A stretch of DNA of 64,000 nucleotides from Unio delphinus (lineage: Eukaryota > Mollusca > Bivalvia > Unionida > Unionidae): NCBI GenBank assembly GCA_029339505.1, contig JAQISU010000097.1:2870001-2934000 (forward strand), written 5' to 3'. Under the pieces are notes generated by a model that saw nothing but the letters and a program-made list of their open reading frames with translations, was not told the DNA's origin and made no database searches. Of the stretch, positions 40,522 to 52,763 are shown piece after piece (the stretch's first letter is position 1; the number at the start of each line of letters is the position of its first letter). The position numbers and the translations under genes were made by a program.

Positions 40522-43440
40522 GATGCAATCGGACCTTTTATTTCCCATATAGATATTATAATGGATAGACGGCATAGTAATCACAACTTAAGCAAACTCC
40601 TTATAACACATCAGGTAAAAAAGCAAAAATGGCTTGGAGAAAGAAAGAACATAGGTTTCATATCATATAAAACTATATGCAAAGAATGATAATGTGTGAT
40701 AACCTTTATATAGGCACGGACTTAGTGTAAAGGGCGGACGCTTGCGTACATCAATCAAATTAACTTTTAATCGATCCATATAACGTTATCAATTATTTAA
40801 TTATGAGCCACCTACTGGAAATACTTCATTCGGATCATAGTACTCATAAGACCATGTATTTAAGAATTATTTGTTTTCTTCAGCTCTGGTTTCCTGCTGT
40901 GAACAGAAGAAGATACATTGAAACTAAATTTAGTTGTCGGCACAAAACTTGACTATGTATCTAAATATGTGACAGGTGTGTCTTTATTTCTGTATCATCT
41001 GTCGTTCGGGTGTCTCTTTAAGACGAGCATTACTGCCTTGCGTGTAAATTATGTGTCGTTTTCGAGGTTTTAGTACTGATAGATTGACATTCGAAATAAG
41101 GTTTGTTTAATGTACTAGATTAATTTAATGTAATGATTCATTTATTACAACGCAGATTTGAAACGTTGTGACAAGTTGCTATTAGAGTTTAATGTATAAG
41201 CATATATCTAGAGATTTTTCAGAACCCATTATTATTACTACCAGTTTGGTTTTATTTTAGCTGACGAGAAAAGCTATATAGATATGTCTATATGCATATA
41301 CGTATGTCTGTACATGTGGTGTAGATGTAGGGTCTGTATGCTGGCTGTATTTGTATACGTATAAACTGTACTTGTGGTGGATCCGTGAAGGATGCGAGCG
41401 ACCGATACAGAGAAGGACCAACTCAAGGACTCTGTGTAACTGTGCGGTTTATCGGTGTATGAATCGTACGACTGTACAAGGGTCAAGAAGCATATGTTTG
41501 TTCCAGTTGTTGTTTCAATTGGGTACATTTTCATTTACATTAGATTATTTTGAATCTTAATTGTATTCCAGGAGATTAATGTGAATCTCACTTATTGTAT
41601 AAAACATTAGTTAAACACATTTGAATACCTGGAGATTATTTGAATCTTAACGATAGTCCATATATGTGATTATATGAATATCTTAAAGTGCATAATATTA
41701 TTTGAAACGTATATGAAATTCATGAGGTTTTTTGAATCTGTATTTCAGATATCATATTTTTGGTTTATTTTCAATGTGTAGAGTGATTGGATCAATCGTA
41801 TGTTGAGAGTGTGTGAGAATCATTGCATGTATACACCATATACTTGTCCATATTAATTCATTTAATAAATTTCAATCTTTCACACACTGTGTTTGTGTTA
41901 TTTATTTAATCCAAAAACCACTCGGTTTCCATTCTGCAACAGATATATGTATGTTTCACATAACGTTTTCATTAAATCATTTGTCTGTCTTAATCTTTTT
42001 ATACGATAGTTACATGTGATGCATTTCTCATTGTATCGACGTTTACGTAAATAAATTAGCTATTTATTTGTTGAGTCGATTTGAAAGAGAACCAAAACCC
42101 ACGTGCTACCAACATATTTTCTATTTCTCAAGCAAAATTGAGCATTGATGAGAAAACAATTTTGAAAACTAATTGTGTGCGGGGTACCAGTCAGATAATA
42201 AACCAATTGTTACAATACAAATTAGACAAGACTGATACTAGGTTAAAACAATAGTATTTCAGTTACATTTCATAACTTTACCAACTTTTCAAATGACTTC
42301 TGGAGACCAATGTGTGAATACACTGAAAATCGGAGCATGATACGTGTGTCCGTGTTTATCCCTTAAGAACGTATGGAAAAATACAATAGTACCTAAACAT
42401 TAGATTCCTTCAAATAACTTTGTTTATAAACAATATCCAAATCTAAAATGCCTCCAAACCGTAAGAAAACATATGTACTATATAATGTAAAACCAATGCA
42501 TGAACTGATTACATATTTGAACGCAACTCTAAACACGCAGTTGATGTTGTATTGTACACAATGATGAACTAATACAGTGTCGATAAATCACGAATGAAAC
42601 TGATCTAAAATTAAATATGACACAGTCGATGGGATTGTACAAATAATTAATATATTAGTTTTAATATACTATCGCGTAAGTGACAATAGGTTCCATTGTT
42701 TTGCATTCCCACTGGTGTGACCAGGCCATTTCATCTGCAGGCAACAACAAAGCCAAGGATACTGACGTCGTCGTCAGCACGACATTTGCATATCATAGTG
42801 ATATTCATTGGATGAATATGAGAACAATTTCAAAATACAATCGTTTCAACGTATATTAATATCAAATCGCTATTGTATTACTAAACATATATTGTAGCAT
42901 ATTAGCAATAGATTTAAAGTTAGTATTATATGGTTTTAAAAGTTGCTTCACGAAAGACGAAATAAAAATACTTATTTGTATCCCTTCAGTTTAATTTAAC
43001 TCAGCTACCACTAAGGTTATGATTAATGCAAGTAATCTCCTATAAACTCACCCATGTGTACACACCAGCAAGATACTTACGCTTCTCTTCTGACAATCAT
43101 ATACTCATTTTTCACACTGTTGAACATATTTGTTAAACCAAAACAACTAAAGCTCTATAATCAAGTTAACAAATCTTTAATGGAGTCGGTCTCTCAGTCG
43201 GTAGCCATTACTAGCATTAGACGGAATGTGTATAATTTAGTTTTGTTAGAGTTAAGGTCCATTATGTTGCAAAGCTTTATATCGACTCGATTATGTAGAG
43301 TGTGTGTACAAACAAGTTCACAATGTCTTAATGGTTGATCCGGCTATCTTTCCAGAAGTTATACAGAGTTTTCAGTTCAATAATTTATATTACCTCCCCA
43401 CATATTTATATATTGTCGTAGATATAAAGCAGGGTTTTAC
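40522..43440. other. 3' untranslated region of the receptor gene and intergenic DNA
   Basis: AT-rich, no frames with support. An echo of short duplications occurs at 41560-41720 (GAGATTATTTGAATCTTAA and GGAGATTAATGTGAATCT), otherwise nothing recognised. Confidence 0.45.
41864..41869 (+). terminator. Possible polyadenylation signal AATAAA of the receptor gene
   Basis: First AATAAA I find downstream of the stop (about 1.3 kb), followed by a GT-rich CACACACTGTGTTTGTGTT stretch. Without transcript data this is only a candidate. Confidence 0.3.
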
Positions 43441-43499
43441 TATCTCTCCGACTAATTGATTGTTTTGACTCGGGTGGTGAAGTGGGCATAGTGGACTGC

Positions 43500-46075
43500 T
43501 ACAATTATGTTATATGTTGTTAGCTAGGGGTTATATTTTTCTTCTTCTACCATTGGCGGAAAAATTCCATGATGTTTTTGGATGGGGAGTTGATGTTTCT
43601 GTTTCCCGTTAACATCATTTCTGGAAATGTCGTGGGACCTTGTATGCCTTTTTGCTTGCTCTGGAATGGGCGGCGTTCTTCGGTGTAACTCGGGCAAACA
43701 TAAGTTACATGTTGTAAGGTTTCTGGTGTGGTGCAGCGTGAGCAGGTTATGACTTTAGAATCATGTAGATTTGGTAATATTGGAGGGGGAGGACTCGTCT
43801 AACTTCATTTAGGATTAGGTTTAGTTTTCTGCTCTCATTGGTCCGCTTTTTCATTGACAGTTATGTGTACATATGATGGGACCCACATAGATTCTATATA
43901 GTTTTGTTTCTCCATGGTCTAAAGGTGATGTAGTATATTTTTAAGTATATTTTCCCGAGGAGTTTCCAGGTATCTCAGCACGCTGCGGAAGTCGCTAAAG
44001 ATAACCACTTTCTGGGTGTTGGGAGTTTCTCGCCCATTGACGACCATGCTGATTGCCCAAACTGTACTGTATAGATGAAGCAGTTATCAGTTAGTCTCGC
44101 CCCCGGGGAGATACCCTTCCCTGGTAACAACGCTGATGCTAAAGTGTTTTGGGGATTATACATTTTTGAGACGCTTGTATCGATTGCGTTGTAACCCTTG
44201 TAACTTTCATGAATTTTGGAGAGAACTCTGACCCTTAGTTCTTGGTAATGTTTTTTGCCATATTTGATGGCATTGAAGCTTATTTTTGGGATATTACACT
44301 TCCATGGCTCTGTGTCCGGGTATTGTATACTAATCAGCTGAAGATCCGCTAGTCCGAATTCCCTTGGAAGATCGTGTGATTTTCTCCGCCTTCGCCCCCC
44401 CCCCCCCCCCCCCCTTACGATGTTAATGGGGCCAGTTTCCGTCTAAAGAATGTATTTCAGTTTTCAAGGACAGTTCTTGTGGGGTGCGATTTGTTGTGTA
44501 TTGATAACTTAGTTGTGTATCGCAGGATTAGTTCGTCCCTTCGAAGTCTGAAGAGCAGTCCCTCTGGTAGTATTTATAGCTCCTCCCAATAGGTGTTTTT
44601 GAGAGCCAGGGTACAGACAGGTAAAGTTTGGTTCTGAATCTGTTCCAGTTTCTTAACATAAAGGCGCCAGCCGAGATATAAACTAGGCCCCAAAATCAAT
44701 TTTTTTTTTATCAGATTAGTATCCTATAGTCCTATAGAACATTCGTAGAGTGAACTGATCCGCTCCCCTCCCCCAATCAGTTCCCTCAAGGTGCCTCAAG
44801 AGGTTCAGATCCTTTCCACATATAGTTACTAGCTCAACTGTGTTTGCCAGATGTTATCGTGAAGTCTTTCAATACTGTCGTCTTGTATTCGAGCGCTGTC
44901 CACTCTCTCAGAAAATTCAAAATGTCGCCCAGTCTGCTTTATCATACCTGGTTCGGGAAATGTTGTTGTTCCTATGTATTTTTTAATTTTTTGTGGTAGT
45001 GGGTATTGGGAAGTGGTCGCTGCCTAGGGTACCTGGTTGGTCTACTCCCAGTCGGATATTTGTGCTATCTTCGGGATGCTTATCGTGAGGTCAAATATTG
45101 ACAGTGTCCCTTTTTTTGGATTACGTCTAGTGGGTGCACTGTTGTTTAGCACAACTGTAATCGAGGCTGTCTAATATGTCTGCTAAAATTGTTTGGTATG
45201 TGTTATGTTTGGCTATTATATTTCCGATGGGAGCGTACACATTTTCTATTTTAGGTGGCGGATGGAATTCTGGTAAAGGTTCTTGTGTATAGTGGGGTTA
45301 TATTCCCTCCCCTCAACATTTTCCCTCGAGAGGGAATTGCAGACATATTTGGCCAGTCCATCTACTGTCTGTCCTTGGGGCATGTTTGTAACGTAGATTG
45401 TAATGAATTCATGGATCTTCAGGATTTGTTTATTCTTTAGGTATGTCTCTTGAAGGTATATAACGTCTGGTGTATTAATACTGTTATGGATTTTAAGGTA
45501 TATAACGTCTGGTGTATTAATACTGTTATGGATTTTAAGGTATATAACGTCTGGTGTATTAATACTGTTATGGATTTTAAGGTATATAACGTCTGGTGTA
45601 TTAATACTGTTATGGATTTTAAGGTATATAACGTCTGGTGTATTAATACTGTTATGGATTTTAAGGTATATAACGTCTGGTGTATTAATACTGTTATGGA
45701 TTTTAAGGTATATAACGTCTGGTGTATTAATGCTGTTATGGATTTTAAGGTATATAACGTCTGGTGTATTAATACTGTTATGGATTTTAAGGTATATAAC
45801 GTCTGGTGTATTAATACTGTTATGGATTTTAAGGTATATAACGTCTGGTGTATCAATACTGTTATGGATTTTAAGGTATATAACGTCTGGTGGATTAATA
45901 CTGTTATGGATTTTAAGGTATATAACGTCTGGTGTATTAATACTGTTATGGATTTTAAGGTATATAACGTCTGGTGTATTAATACTGTTATGGATTTTAA
46001 GGATTCATTCTGATGCATTTTTAACTAAAGCTCTACAGTTCTACTGGAGAATTCCTAACGTGTCTTTTCTCATTG
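43500..46075 (-). mobile_element. Degenerate LINE remnant with endonuclease and RNase H traces (I/Nimb-like)
   Basis: On the minus strand the region opens near 46065 with an APE-endonuclease-like start (ILQ, a stop where Trp is expected, NCRALVKN), then TPDVIYLQETYLKNK at about 45440-45480, the QET box of such endonucleases, and continuing fragments with GLAKYVCNSL. Near 43975-44000 a VIFSDFRSVLRYL block resembles the RNase H Asp box of LINEs of the I group. Reverse transcriptase motifs are not visible between them, so much of the element is deleted or scrambled; a 21-bp C run sits at 44395-44415. Stops are everywhere. Upstream sequence to ~48200 may hold its first ORF. Confidence 0.5.
45456..46004. 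repeat. 42-bp minisatellite, 13 units, inside the LINE endonuclease region
   Basis: The unit is GGTATATAACGTCTGGTGTATTAATACTGTTATGGATTTTAA in 42 bp, almost invariant (single changes at one or two units). On the minus strand one frame of each unit reads KIHNSINTPDVIYL, which continues without shift into the QETYLKNK of the LINE endonuclease. The array therefore grew by in-frame duplication of 14 codons of the LINE. Confidence 0.93.
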
Positions 46076-46295
46076 CGGTCGCTTCTTAGCTGCTTGTTTT
46101 CCCAATTCGTGTGTAATTTCAGGGTTGATATGGTCCCTCAAGGTGAGTAATCGGTCCAGTTTTTATTGAGTATATGATTTGGGCATCAATGGATAGCTGG
46201 TTGTGAGTATTGTGTGTGATGACCTCATCACGGATATCTAATAGTAATTGAGTGAATAGGTTTGTTGGGTTGATTTGATCGGTCTTATTAGTTTG

Positions 46296-46299
<4 letters not shown>

Positions 46300-46367
<68 letters not shown>
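46300..46367. repeat. (TA)n microsatellite
   Basis: About 33 TA units. Confidence 0.98.
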
Positions 46368-46370
<3 letters not shown>

Positions 46371-48200
46371 TGATGGGTTGGTGTTGATTTTTTGTTGTCT
46401 TGCATGTGATTTGATTTTAGTTTTACTGAGTTGTGTTGGATTGCATGTGTATTTGTTATAACGGATTCTGTAATTAATGGTATATTGGTTGAAGCCCATG
46501 ATTTGGCCGTTGGATATAGTACGTTATTTTATCCATATGGATCATTATTTCTTGTTCCAGCCTTGCTTTAGGGCATTCCCGTCATCAAGCCGAATAGGTC
46601 CCCAGGCATTATCAGCCTTTAATGAAGCCTTTAATGACTGTGGTGATCCCCGCATTTTCTGTATCTTATTTTGAAACTACATTTATATTTTAAAAGCCTG
46701 GCACTTGTGAAAGAAGCGAGTCTGGTTCCGTTATTATTGTAACCGTAGGCGTATTCAACATTCTGGTTTGATCAATGTTTCGCTTGGGAGATGATTGATT
46801 TATTATATTTAACTTATCTCCTATTTTCATTCTGTATTTGTGCCGTTAGCTACATATAGAACGTGATTTTCCAAGAATCATTCGATAGTTCGATTGTCTA
46901 ATTCTTTGATGATGTGGATAATGTATTTGTGGTGTGCTTCCGATGTGATGTTTTGACCTGTAACCAATTTGGCGGCCTTGTGAGTTGTTATTTTCATTTG
47001 GTATGGTTTCATCTGTTATTCTTTCAAGTATTTTGCAACTTGTATTGATGTGCGCATTGAATGATGATGTAATTTGTTTTCGTGTTTACACTTGTAAAGT
47101 GACTTCCTTGTTTGGCTAAAGTGTTTATATTATGCTTCTGTTGCTGATGTTGTTGATGTTTTCCCTTATGGTTTTGACGAATAGTTCGAGTTCTTCAAGG
47201 TGGTATGTGCGACTGTGTAATTGTTTTAGATTTGGGTAAGTTTGTTTGTTGCATGCGGTTACGTCCGGTTTGTATTGGTCTTGGTTTTCCCTGGGTTTAG
47301 TTTGGATTTGCCTTGAATTAATGTGGTTTTTGTAATTGTTAGTTTATATTGTTCCCTGAGTACGTTTTGTTTTAGCCTCTGAGTTTTCATCGTTTGCTTG
47401 GTGTTTCTTGATTCTCCCCATCTCGTTAATGTCTGCATAATTTGGGTGCGGAAGAATGTGTTGTTTGGCATTCCTTTGTTTCGTATTGTGGGAGGGAGGT
47501 TTCCCGGCTTTGTATATACGCACATATAATTTATTAAGTTGTCTTATTTTGAGGTTAAGTGTCGAATGTTCTAACGTTACTCCTTCTGTCGATTCATTTT
47601 TCTTACTTTGAGGTTAAGTGTCGAATGTTCTAACGTTACTCCTTCTGTCGATTCATTATTCTTATTTTGAGGTTAAGTGTCGAATGTTCTAACGTTACTC
47701 CTTCTGTCGATTCATTTTTGTGGTTTCTGTCGATGGTGATAACATTGAGAGGGTGTCGCTCAAGTTCGATAATAATACCCACAGTAGTTTGGTTGAGATC
47801 CCTCTATATTACATAGGGGTCAGATTTATTGACCCAGTCATGCGTAATGTGGTGTGGATATTATGGGTAATGTGTTGTGTAAGTTTGGAGTGATGTCGCT
47901 TATTGAATGATTCCATCCAAAAGTTGTTTCTGCTTTACTTGAGTCTGGTGATGAGATTGGTTCTTGACTATTTATTCGCACATATTTAATTTTCCTGATA
48001 GTTCCGACTGTCCGCGGTGTGACGGGAATATGGACTGCCCTAAGTATTTGGTTTTTTGGGGACTTTTCTGCTTAATCATTTTAATCTTGTTTATTTTATA
48101 GCGATCAGGATTAAAATGGCTAGTTGCTTTATTGCTTTTATGCTGTGATTGGTCTGCACAATTGATCAAGGGTTTTCGGTGCCTTTTACTAATATTATGA
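46368..48200. other. Gene-free, GT-rich sequence, possibly LINE-derived
   Basis: No sustained frames. The plus strand is rich in TTTG/GTT words, that is A/C-rich on the minus strand, as in LINE first ORFs. Three tandem ~60-bp units (47542-47718) each contain GAGGTTAAGTGTCGAATGTT and CTAACGTTACTCC. Confidence 0.4.
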
Positions 48201-48790
48201 TATGTGAACGTTTGTTGAGCACTATATAAATATGCACCTGTTTCTAAGCCTCTCAGAAAATCTTACAATACGCTCAGGTCCAAGTTAGCCGAAACAAAAG
48301 AATTATATTGGAAAATAAAATGGCGTCAAGGTACGCTAGCAAGAAAGATGGCGTCCAAAACATAAGAAGTGAATATTGGTTGTTAAAGATAAATTGATTG
48401 ATTTACAATACAATAATTTACGGTTGATCAGTGAGATGGTTCATTAAACATGAAAGCTGATTGTACCAGGGTAGTGTTCAAATTATTTATTCTGACGAAA
48501 CACGTCTGTTAAATACGAACCGTGTGGGATTAATGGATTAGGATTAAGTAAACTCCTGGCGAGTCTATTTTTTGAACACCTACTACTGGCTGTTGGCGAG
48601 TAGGTACTTCAGGCTTCGGCAGAAGCAATGATGGAGCCTGATCATGTTGATAAGCTACTGTGCTGTCTCTGGTTTAGATTGGCCACTAATCTGGAATCGG
48701 TCTTATAGGGCGAGTCTGCAAGACGACTTCGTTTGCTCTGGGGAGTTTGTGGTCGAATTCTAATACCAGTGGGTAAAAGCAGAGAAAGGT
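48201..48790. other. Intergenic sequence, nothing recognised
   Basis: No supported frame or repeat. A minus-strand 62-codon frame at 48642-48830 runs into the SINE and is not a gene. Confidence 0.4.
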
Positions 48791-48794
48791 TGTT

Positions 48795-49042
48795 GTTGTG
48801 GTTGTAGGGTTTAACGCCATTTTTCAGCACACGATAGGCTATACATGGCGTCCAATATTATTGGTGGAGGAAGATCCCAGGAAAACCCCCGGAAAGAACA
48901 ACCTACCCACGAGAAGCTACCGACAAACTTTCTCACATAACTAGATTAGCCGAATCTTAGACTCGAACCCACGTAGACAGAGGTGAGATGGCAGTGATGA
49001 GTAACGGAAAGCGCTTTAGAACTCGGCCACTCGGGGCCCTCG
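48795..49042 (-). mobile_element. tRNA-derived SINE
   Basis: On the minus strand, from about 49042, the sequence GGCCCCGAGTGGCCGAGTTC then TAAAGCG gives a Pol III A box, and GGGTTCGAGTC about 50 bp on gives a B box, as in a tRNA-Ser/Leu-like head. A unique body follows, with TTTTCCTGGGATCTTCCTCC, and the end has GGCGTTAAACCCTACAACC with a short CAA-rich tail at about 48795. The GGCGTTAAACCC end resembles SINEs of molluscs, which supports the host assignment. Confidence 0.7.
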
Positions 49043-49970
49043 CAGTGAAATGTAGATGTCACATCTAACACAGGAGGTGAGGTTGAAATGCAGGTAGTTT
49101 TAATCTTTTATCAATTTCAACTTGGAATGTCTTTTCAGCATTGTATTGATTTTACAAAATAAAACTTATCATATCTTTTAAAAAAAAAGACAAATCCGTA
49201 CAGTAGTAGAACTAAATATTGCAATGCGTACTTTCCAATTCTGCAGTGACGAAAGTTTTAGAACGCATTACTACAAGATTTCAAAAGATAAATTCATAAT
49301 TTCGCACGGACTATCAAGATCTATAGTTACTTATTTCCTTTGCACTCGTGCTTGTATGTGTATTGCTCTGACAATTACCAAGAAGAATGGGCAAATGTTC
49401 TTGATGTACACCAGTGGATGCATATTTTGTTTGAAGGTCACAGATGGAATCTTGTATCTGGTTATGATATGTCTTTCCCGGTACAGAGGCGGCTATAAAA
49501 CGTATCAATCCATCATGCACTGTTTAACATTATTTTTTGTCTGTACATCAGTTTTAATATGAAATGATACAGTATCTGTTTAATCAGGACTCTTAAATCT
49601 GACTAAAGTTATGATTATGACGTATATTATGACATTGATACGACGTCAACAAATCCAGCGCAAGTATATTGAATTGAATATGGGATTTGATGTGTAACAA
49701 TATTTCTTTGCTGAAATTAAGTACTCATGCTCTGAATCATATATGCTAACAGACGGACATACTAACCGAATATAAAAGAATGGGGACTTGTATGGCAAAA
49801 AGCATTCCTTCTGTTTGATATGATATTGTAGAACACTTTTATTCGCATCCGAGAAAGAGACTTTATGTATTCATATTACACCCGATTTTCGAATGTATTA
49901 ACTGATATTACAAGTCATCGTTTTTTAATAGATAACTATTAAAGAAGACAATGCTTTAAAACTTATAATA
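49043..49970. other. Intergenic sequence, nothing recognised
   Basis: A 112-codon plus-strand frame at 49224-49562 (with hydrophobic and Cys-rich stretches) has no recognised motif, no matching splice sites and no clear codon bias, so I leave it uncalled. Confidence 0.35.
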
Positions 49971-49975
49971 CCCAA

Positions 49976-50130
49976 TTAGCAACGAATACTATCAAGAGTT
50001 GCCGAGTTGTCTAATTATCAACGAATATTGTCAAGATTTGCCGAGTGGTCTAATTAGCAACGAATACTGTCAAGAGTTGCCGAGTGGTCTAATTAGCAAC
50101 GAATACTGTCAAGAGTTGCCGAATGGTCTA
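49976..50130. repeat. 39-bp tandem repeat with a tRNA A-box-like core, four units
   Basis: The unit contains AATTAGCAACGAATACTGTC and AAGAGTTGCCGAGTGGTCT. GTTGCCGAGTGGTCT resembles the A-box region of tRNA-Leu, and in the last unit it continues as AAAGCGCTCCCCGTTACAG like a tRNA stem. No B box follows, so it is not a tRNA gene. Confidence 0.85.
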
Positions 50131-50394
50131 AAGCGCTCCCCGTTACAGAACTTATAATACTCAATTAGCAATGGATACTCTGTCTAGATCAAGAGTACCA
50201 TTAGCTGAGCTTTTTGAACATGTGCACATGTCTTCAGACGATACAAGTTTTAAACTTGAAAGATCAAGAACGAGAGATCGTTCTCAATGTACGCGACTGT
50301 TCACACCCATTGAAACAAGTGACATATGTCTACCTTAAATATATGACAGTTAGTCTTTATTGATTAGGTATTACTAATGAGACATATTATGAGA

Positions 50395-50738
50395 AATTGC
50401 GGATAACAAGCATAGGTGTACTACATAGAGAAATTCTGTACTACATGTATAGTTATATATCATAGAGAAATCGTGGATTACATGAATAAGTGTACAACAG
50501 AGAAACTGTGGATGGCATGTATAGGTACATAACATGGAAAGATTGTGGATGGCATGTAGAGGTACATAACAGAGAAATTGTGGATGACATATAAGGTACA
50601 TAACATAGAGAAATTGTGGATGACATGTATGGGTACATAACAGAGAAATTGTGGATGACATTTATACTTACATAACAAACAGAGACATTGTGGTTTACAT
50701 GTAAAGTACATAACATAGAGAAATTGTGGATGACATGT
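50395..50738. repeat. 36-bp minisatellite interrupted by element 2
   Basis: About nine diverged units of GAGAAATTGTGGATGACATG plus TATAGGTACATAACA. The terminus of element 2 begins directly after a GATGACATGT word, so the virus inserted into or at the edge of this array. Confidence 0.85.
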
Positions 50739-50754
50739 AGCAGCAGAGAGGGTG
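50739..50754 (+). repeat. Conserved terminal 16 bp of element 2
   Basis: Identical to the termini of element 1. The next ~180 bp hold two ACCGAAACTATTTCA words and no resemblance to the element 1 terminal repeat, and there is no internal inverted copy. Confidence 0.85.
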
Positions 50755-50933
50755 GACAGACCGAAACTATTTCAAGCAAACCGAAACTATTTCAAACAAA
50801 ATCCTAAGGGATTTCGAACCGAAACCAATTCAGGCAGACAAAAATAAAAGAAATCCTTTAGGATTTTACGCTACAGACCCGGCACTAATGTCGCTACGGA
50901 GACGAATTGAAAATCCTTGAAATTGCTAGCATT

Positions 50934-52270
50934 TTAGGATTTCACAAACAGACTAATTTGTAAACCTCACCTTGTAAATCAATTAGATTTTTGGACTGGT
51001 CAGTGAGTTTAAAATTAATTCTAGTTAACGAATCATTATGACATCGCATATACACTGCATTAGTTGGATCCTCAATGATTAGAAACCCTGGAGGAGCCGT
51101 TGGTGCAAATGAGTATAAAATATATCCCTGCTGGGCTTGATTTGATCTTTCGAGATTTATTTGATAACTTCCTTCGATAGCATCACATACTCAATTCAAT
51201 GCAATCACCGTGGATATATTGACATTTTGAGGAGCGATATGTCGCCCACCACCATCTGGGTCATTATTATGCTTGAGGATTGTTGTTGTTTGTGGTTGTG
51301 CTATTTTCTTTCATGCGTCGTGAATCCTTTTAAAACCATCATCGATGGTGTCATTGAGAGACTTTTTCATCGCTGGGACGTTATATGCTGGTAATTTAAA
51401 ATTTAATAACTCTTCTTTTGTTAAATTCTATGCGGATAGAATTTTTTTTTCTCCTTCTCGCACGTCAATAGATTCATCAAAAGATTTTATTAAAAAAATC
51501 AATTAATGTTTTAGCCTCTTTTATATAAGTCTCTATCAGATTCGAAATGTTCATTTATTTGTTTCAAAAACACATTAATATGTACATCTAATAGAATCGT
51601 CGTTTTTGTACTTTCTTCACCATCATATTAAAATTCAAAATGCATCCCAGAGAAACCCTTCCTATAGAATTCAAAATATATTTTCTTTACTTTTGTTATA
51701 TCTTCCACCCTTAGAAGATAAAAAATTATATCTCTATCTTTTTTATTAATCTCATCTGTGGTAAAGTCAGATTTTTTTCGGTTCAGGTGGAGGAGTTTTT
51801 TCAGGCCAACCCAGTATTGTTCTTATTGAGCTTTGATATATATCTACGACATAATTGGGTGAGTTTATCTCAATCGCGGATGATAACGTCGGCTCGTGAA
51901 CTGTTATAGCGATTTTCGATTCTTTTCCAGTAATGGATTTTATTCTGCGTTGTAATTCGTTATTGATTTGTTCAATTCGTTATGACCCAGATGGTAACGA
52001 AACAACGTTCCAGTCTGGAGTCCTGTCGGGTTTATTCTTACCCGCAAACACTAGGGAATTATTCGGTTGCTGACCACCGCACGGTGCTGATCTAATGTTA
52101 GGCCAACTATGGTATACTCGTAGTTTTGCTAGTGCTATCTCCTTAACTGGAACCGCAGTGGGGAAATTCACACTGAATTCAGGATTCGTTGAGGTTATTG
52201 AGATCATGCTGGTTTTCACCGGTGTGGTATTTTCCACTATTCGTTGAAGTAGTTCTTGCGATGTCGCCAT
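50934..52270 (-). pseudogene. Penton protein, broken (element 2)
   Basis: The start block (MATSQELLQRIVENTTPVKT, 52270) and the segment to about 51980 match element 1's penton closely (FSVNFPTAVPVKEIALAKLR, RVYHSWPNIR, NNSLVFAGKN). Beyond that the frame is lost repeatedly, but the C-terminal blocks (PPGFLI-like near 51080 and LIDLQGE at 50970) can still be found in other frames. A one-base deletion near 50965 disturbs the last codons. The middle region is strongly diverged and AT-rich. Confidence 0.85.
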
Positions 52271-52743
52271 TGTTATTATACTCGTGTTGTTTTTCTAATT
52301 TTGACATCGCGGAATCATATACACGTACCATCGCTGAAAACTCACTATCGGATATTAATGTGTCATCGAGTGACGACGAAATCCTGGAGGATAGTTGGGA
52401 GTATGCGGTTGACACAACATGGAACTTAACTACATAATCCTGCAGTTTACGCTAGCTACACGATGATATGTTTTGTTATAATCGAAATAATGGCCGCTAT
52501 TGTTGTCGCCGCTAATATACAAATTGGAACAGCTATCGGGGCAATCATTGTTACCGAGGATAGTATAATACTAGCTCCGGTGATTACACCTGATATCGAG
52601 TACACGGTAACGTCAACTGTAGTGATTCTTCGTCGATATTTTTTTATTTTTACTTGATACTCCTCAGTGAGTGTTTTCAGTTTAGTTTGAAATTCTCTGA
52701 CCTGATCATAGCGATATTGCTGTGACGTTGCCTATGATGACAT
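52179..52743 (-). pseudogene. Two-helix membrane protein, broken (element 2)
   Basis: Homologue of 32839-33483. The start at 52743 is followed by a TAG at codon 4, then YRYDQVRE-like sequence, the hydrophobic hairpin (VITGASIILSSVTM, 52500-52620), a frameshift in the SQRKLQD region near 52450, and an open C-terminal part (MSTAYSQLSSRISSSLDDT, 52415 down). It overlaps the penton start as in element 1. Confidence 0.8.
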
Positions 52744-52763
52744 TTTTTTTATTACAGCAGAAT

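Noticed and set aside
45437..46089. Frames of 119-193 codons with KSITVLIHQTLYTL or YNVWCINTVMDF repeats
   Set aside because: Artefact of the 42-bp array. The only meaningful frame is the decayed LINE endonuclease frame, which has stops outside the array.
50100..50160. A tRNA-Leu gene
   Set aside because: Only an A-box-like half is present; no B box, anticodon arm or acceptor stem closes.
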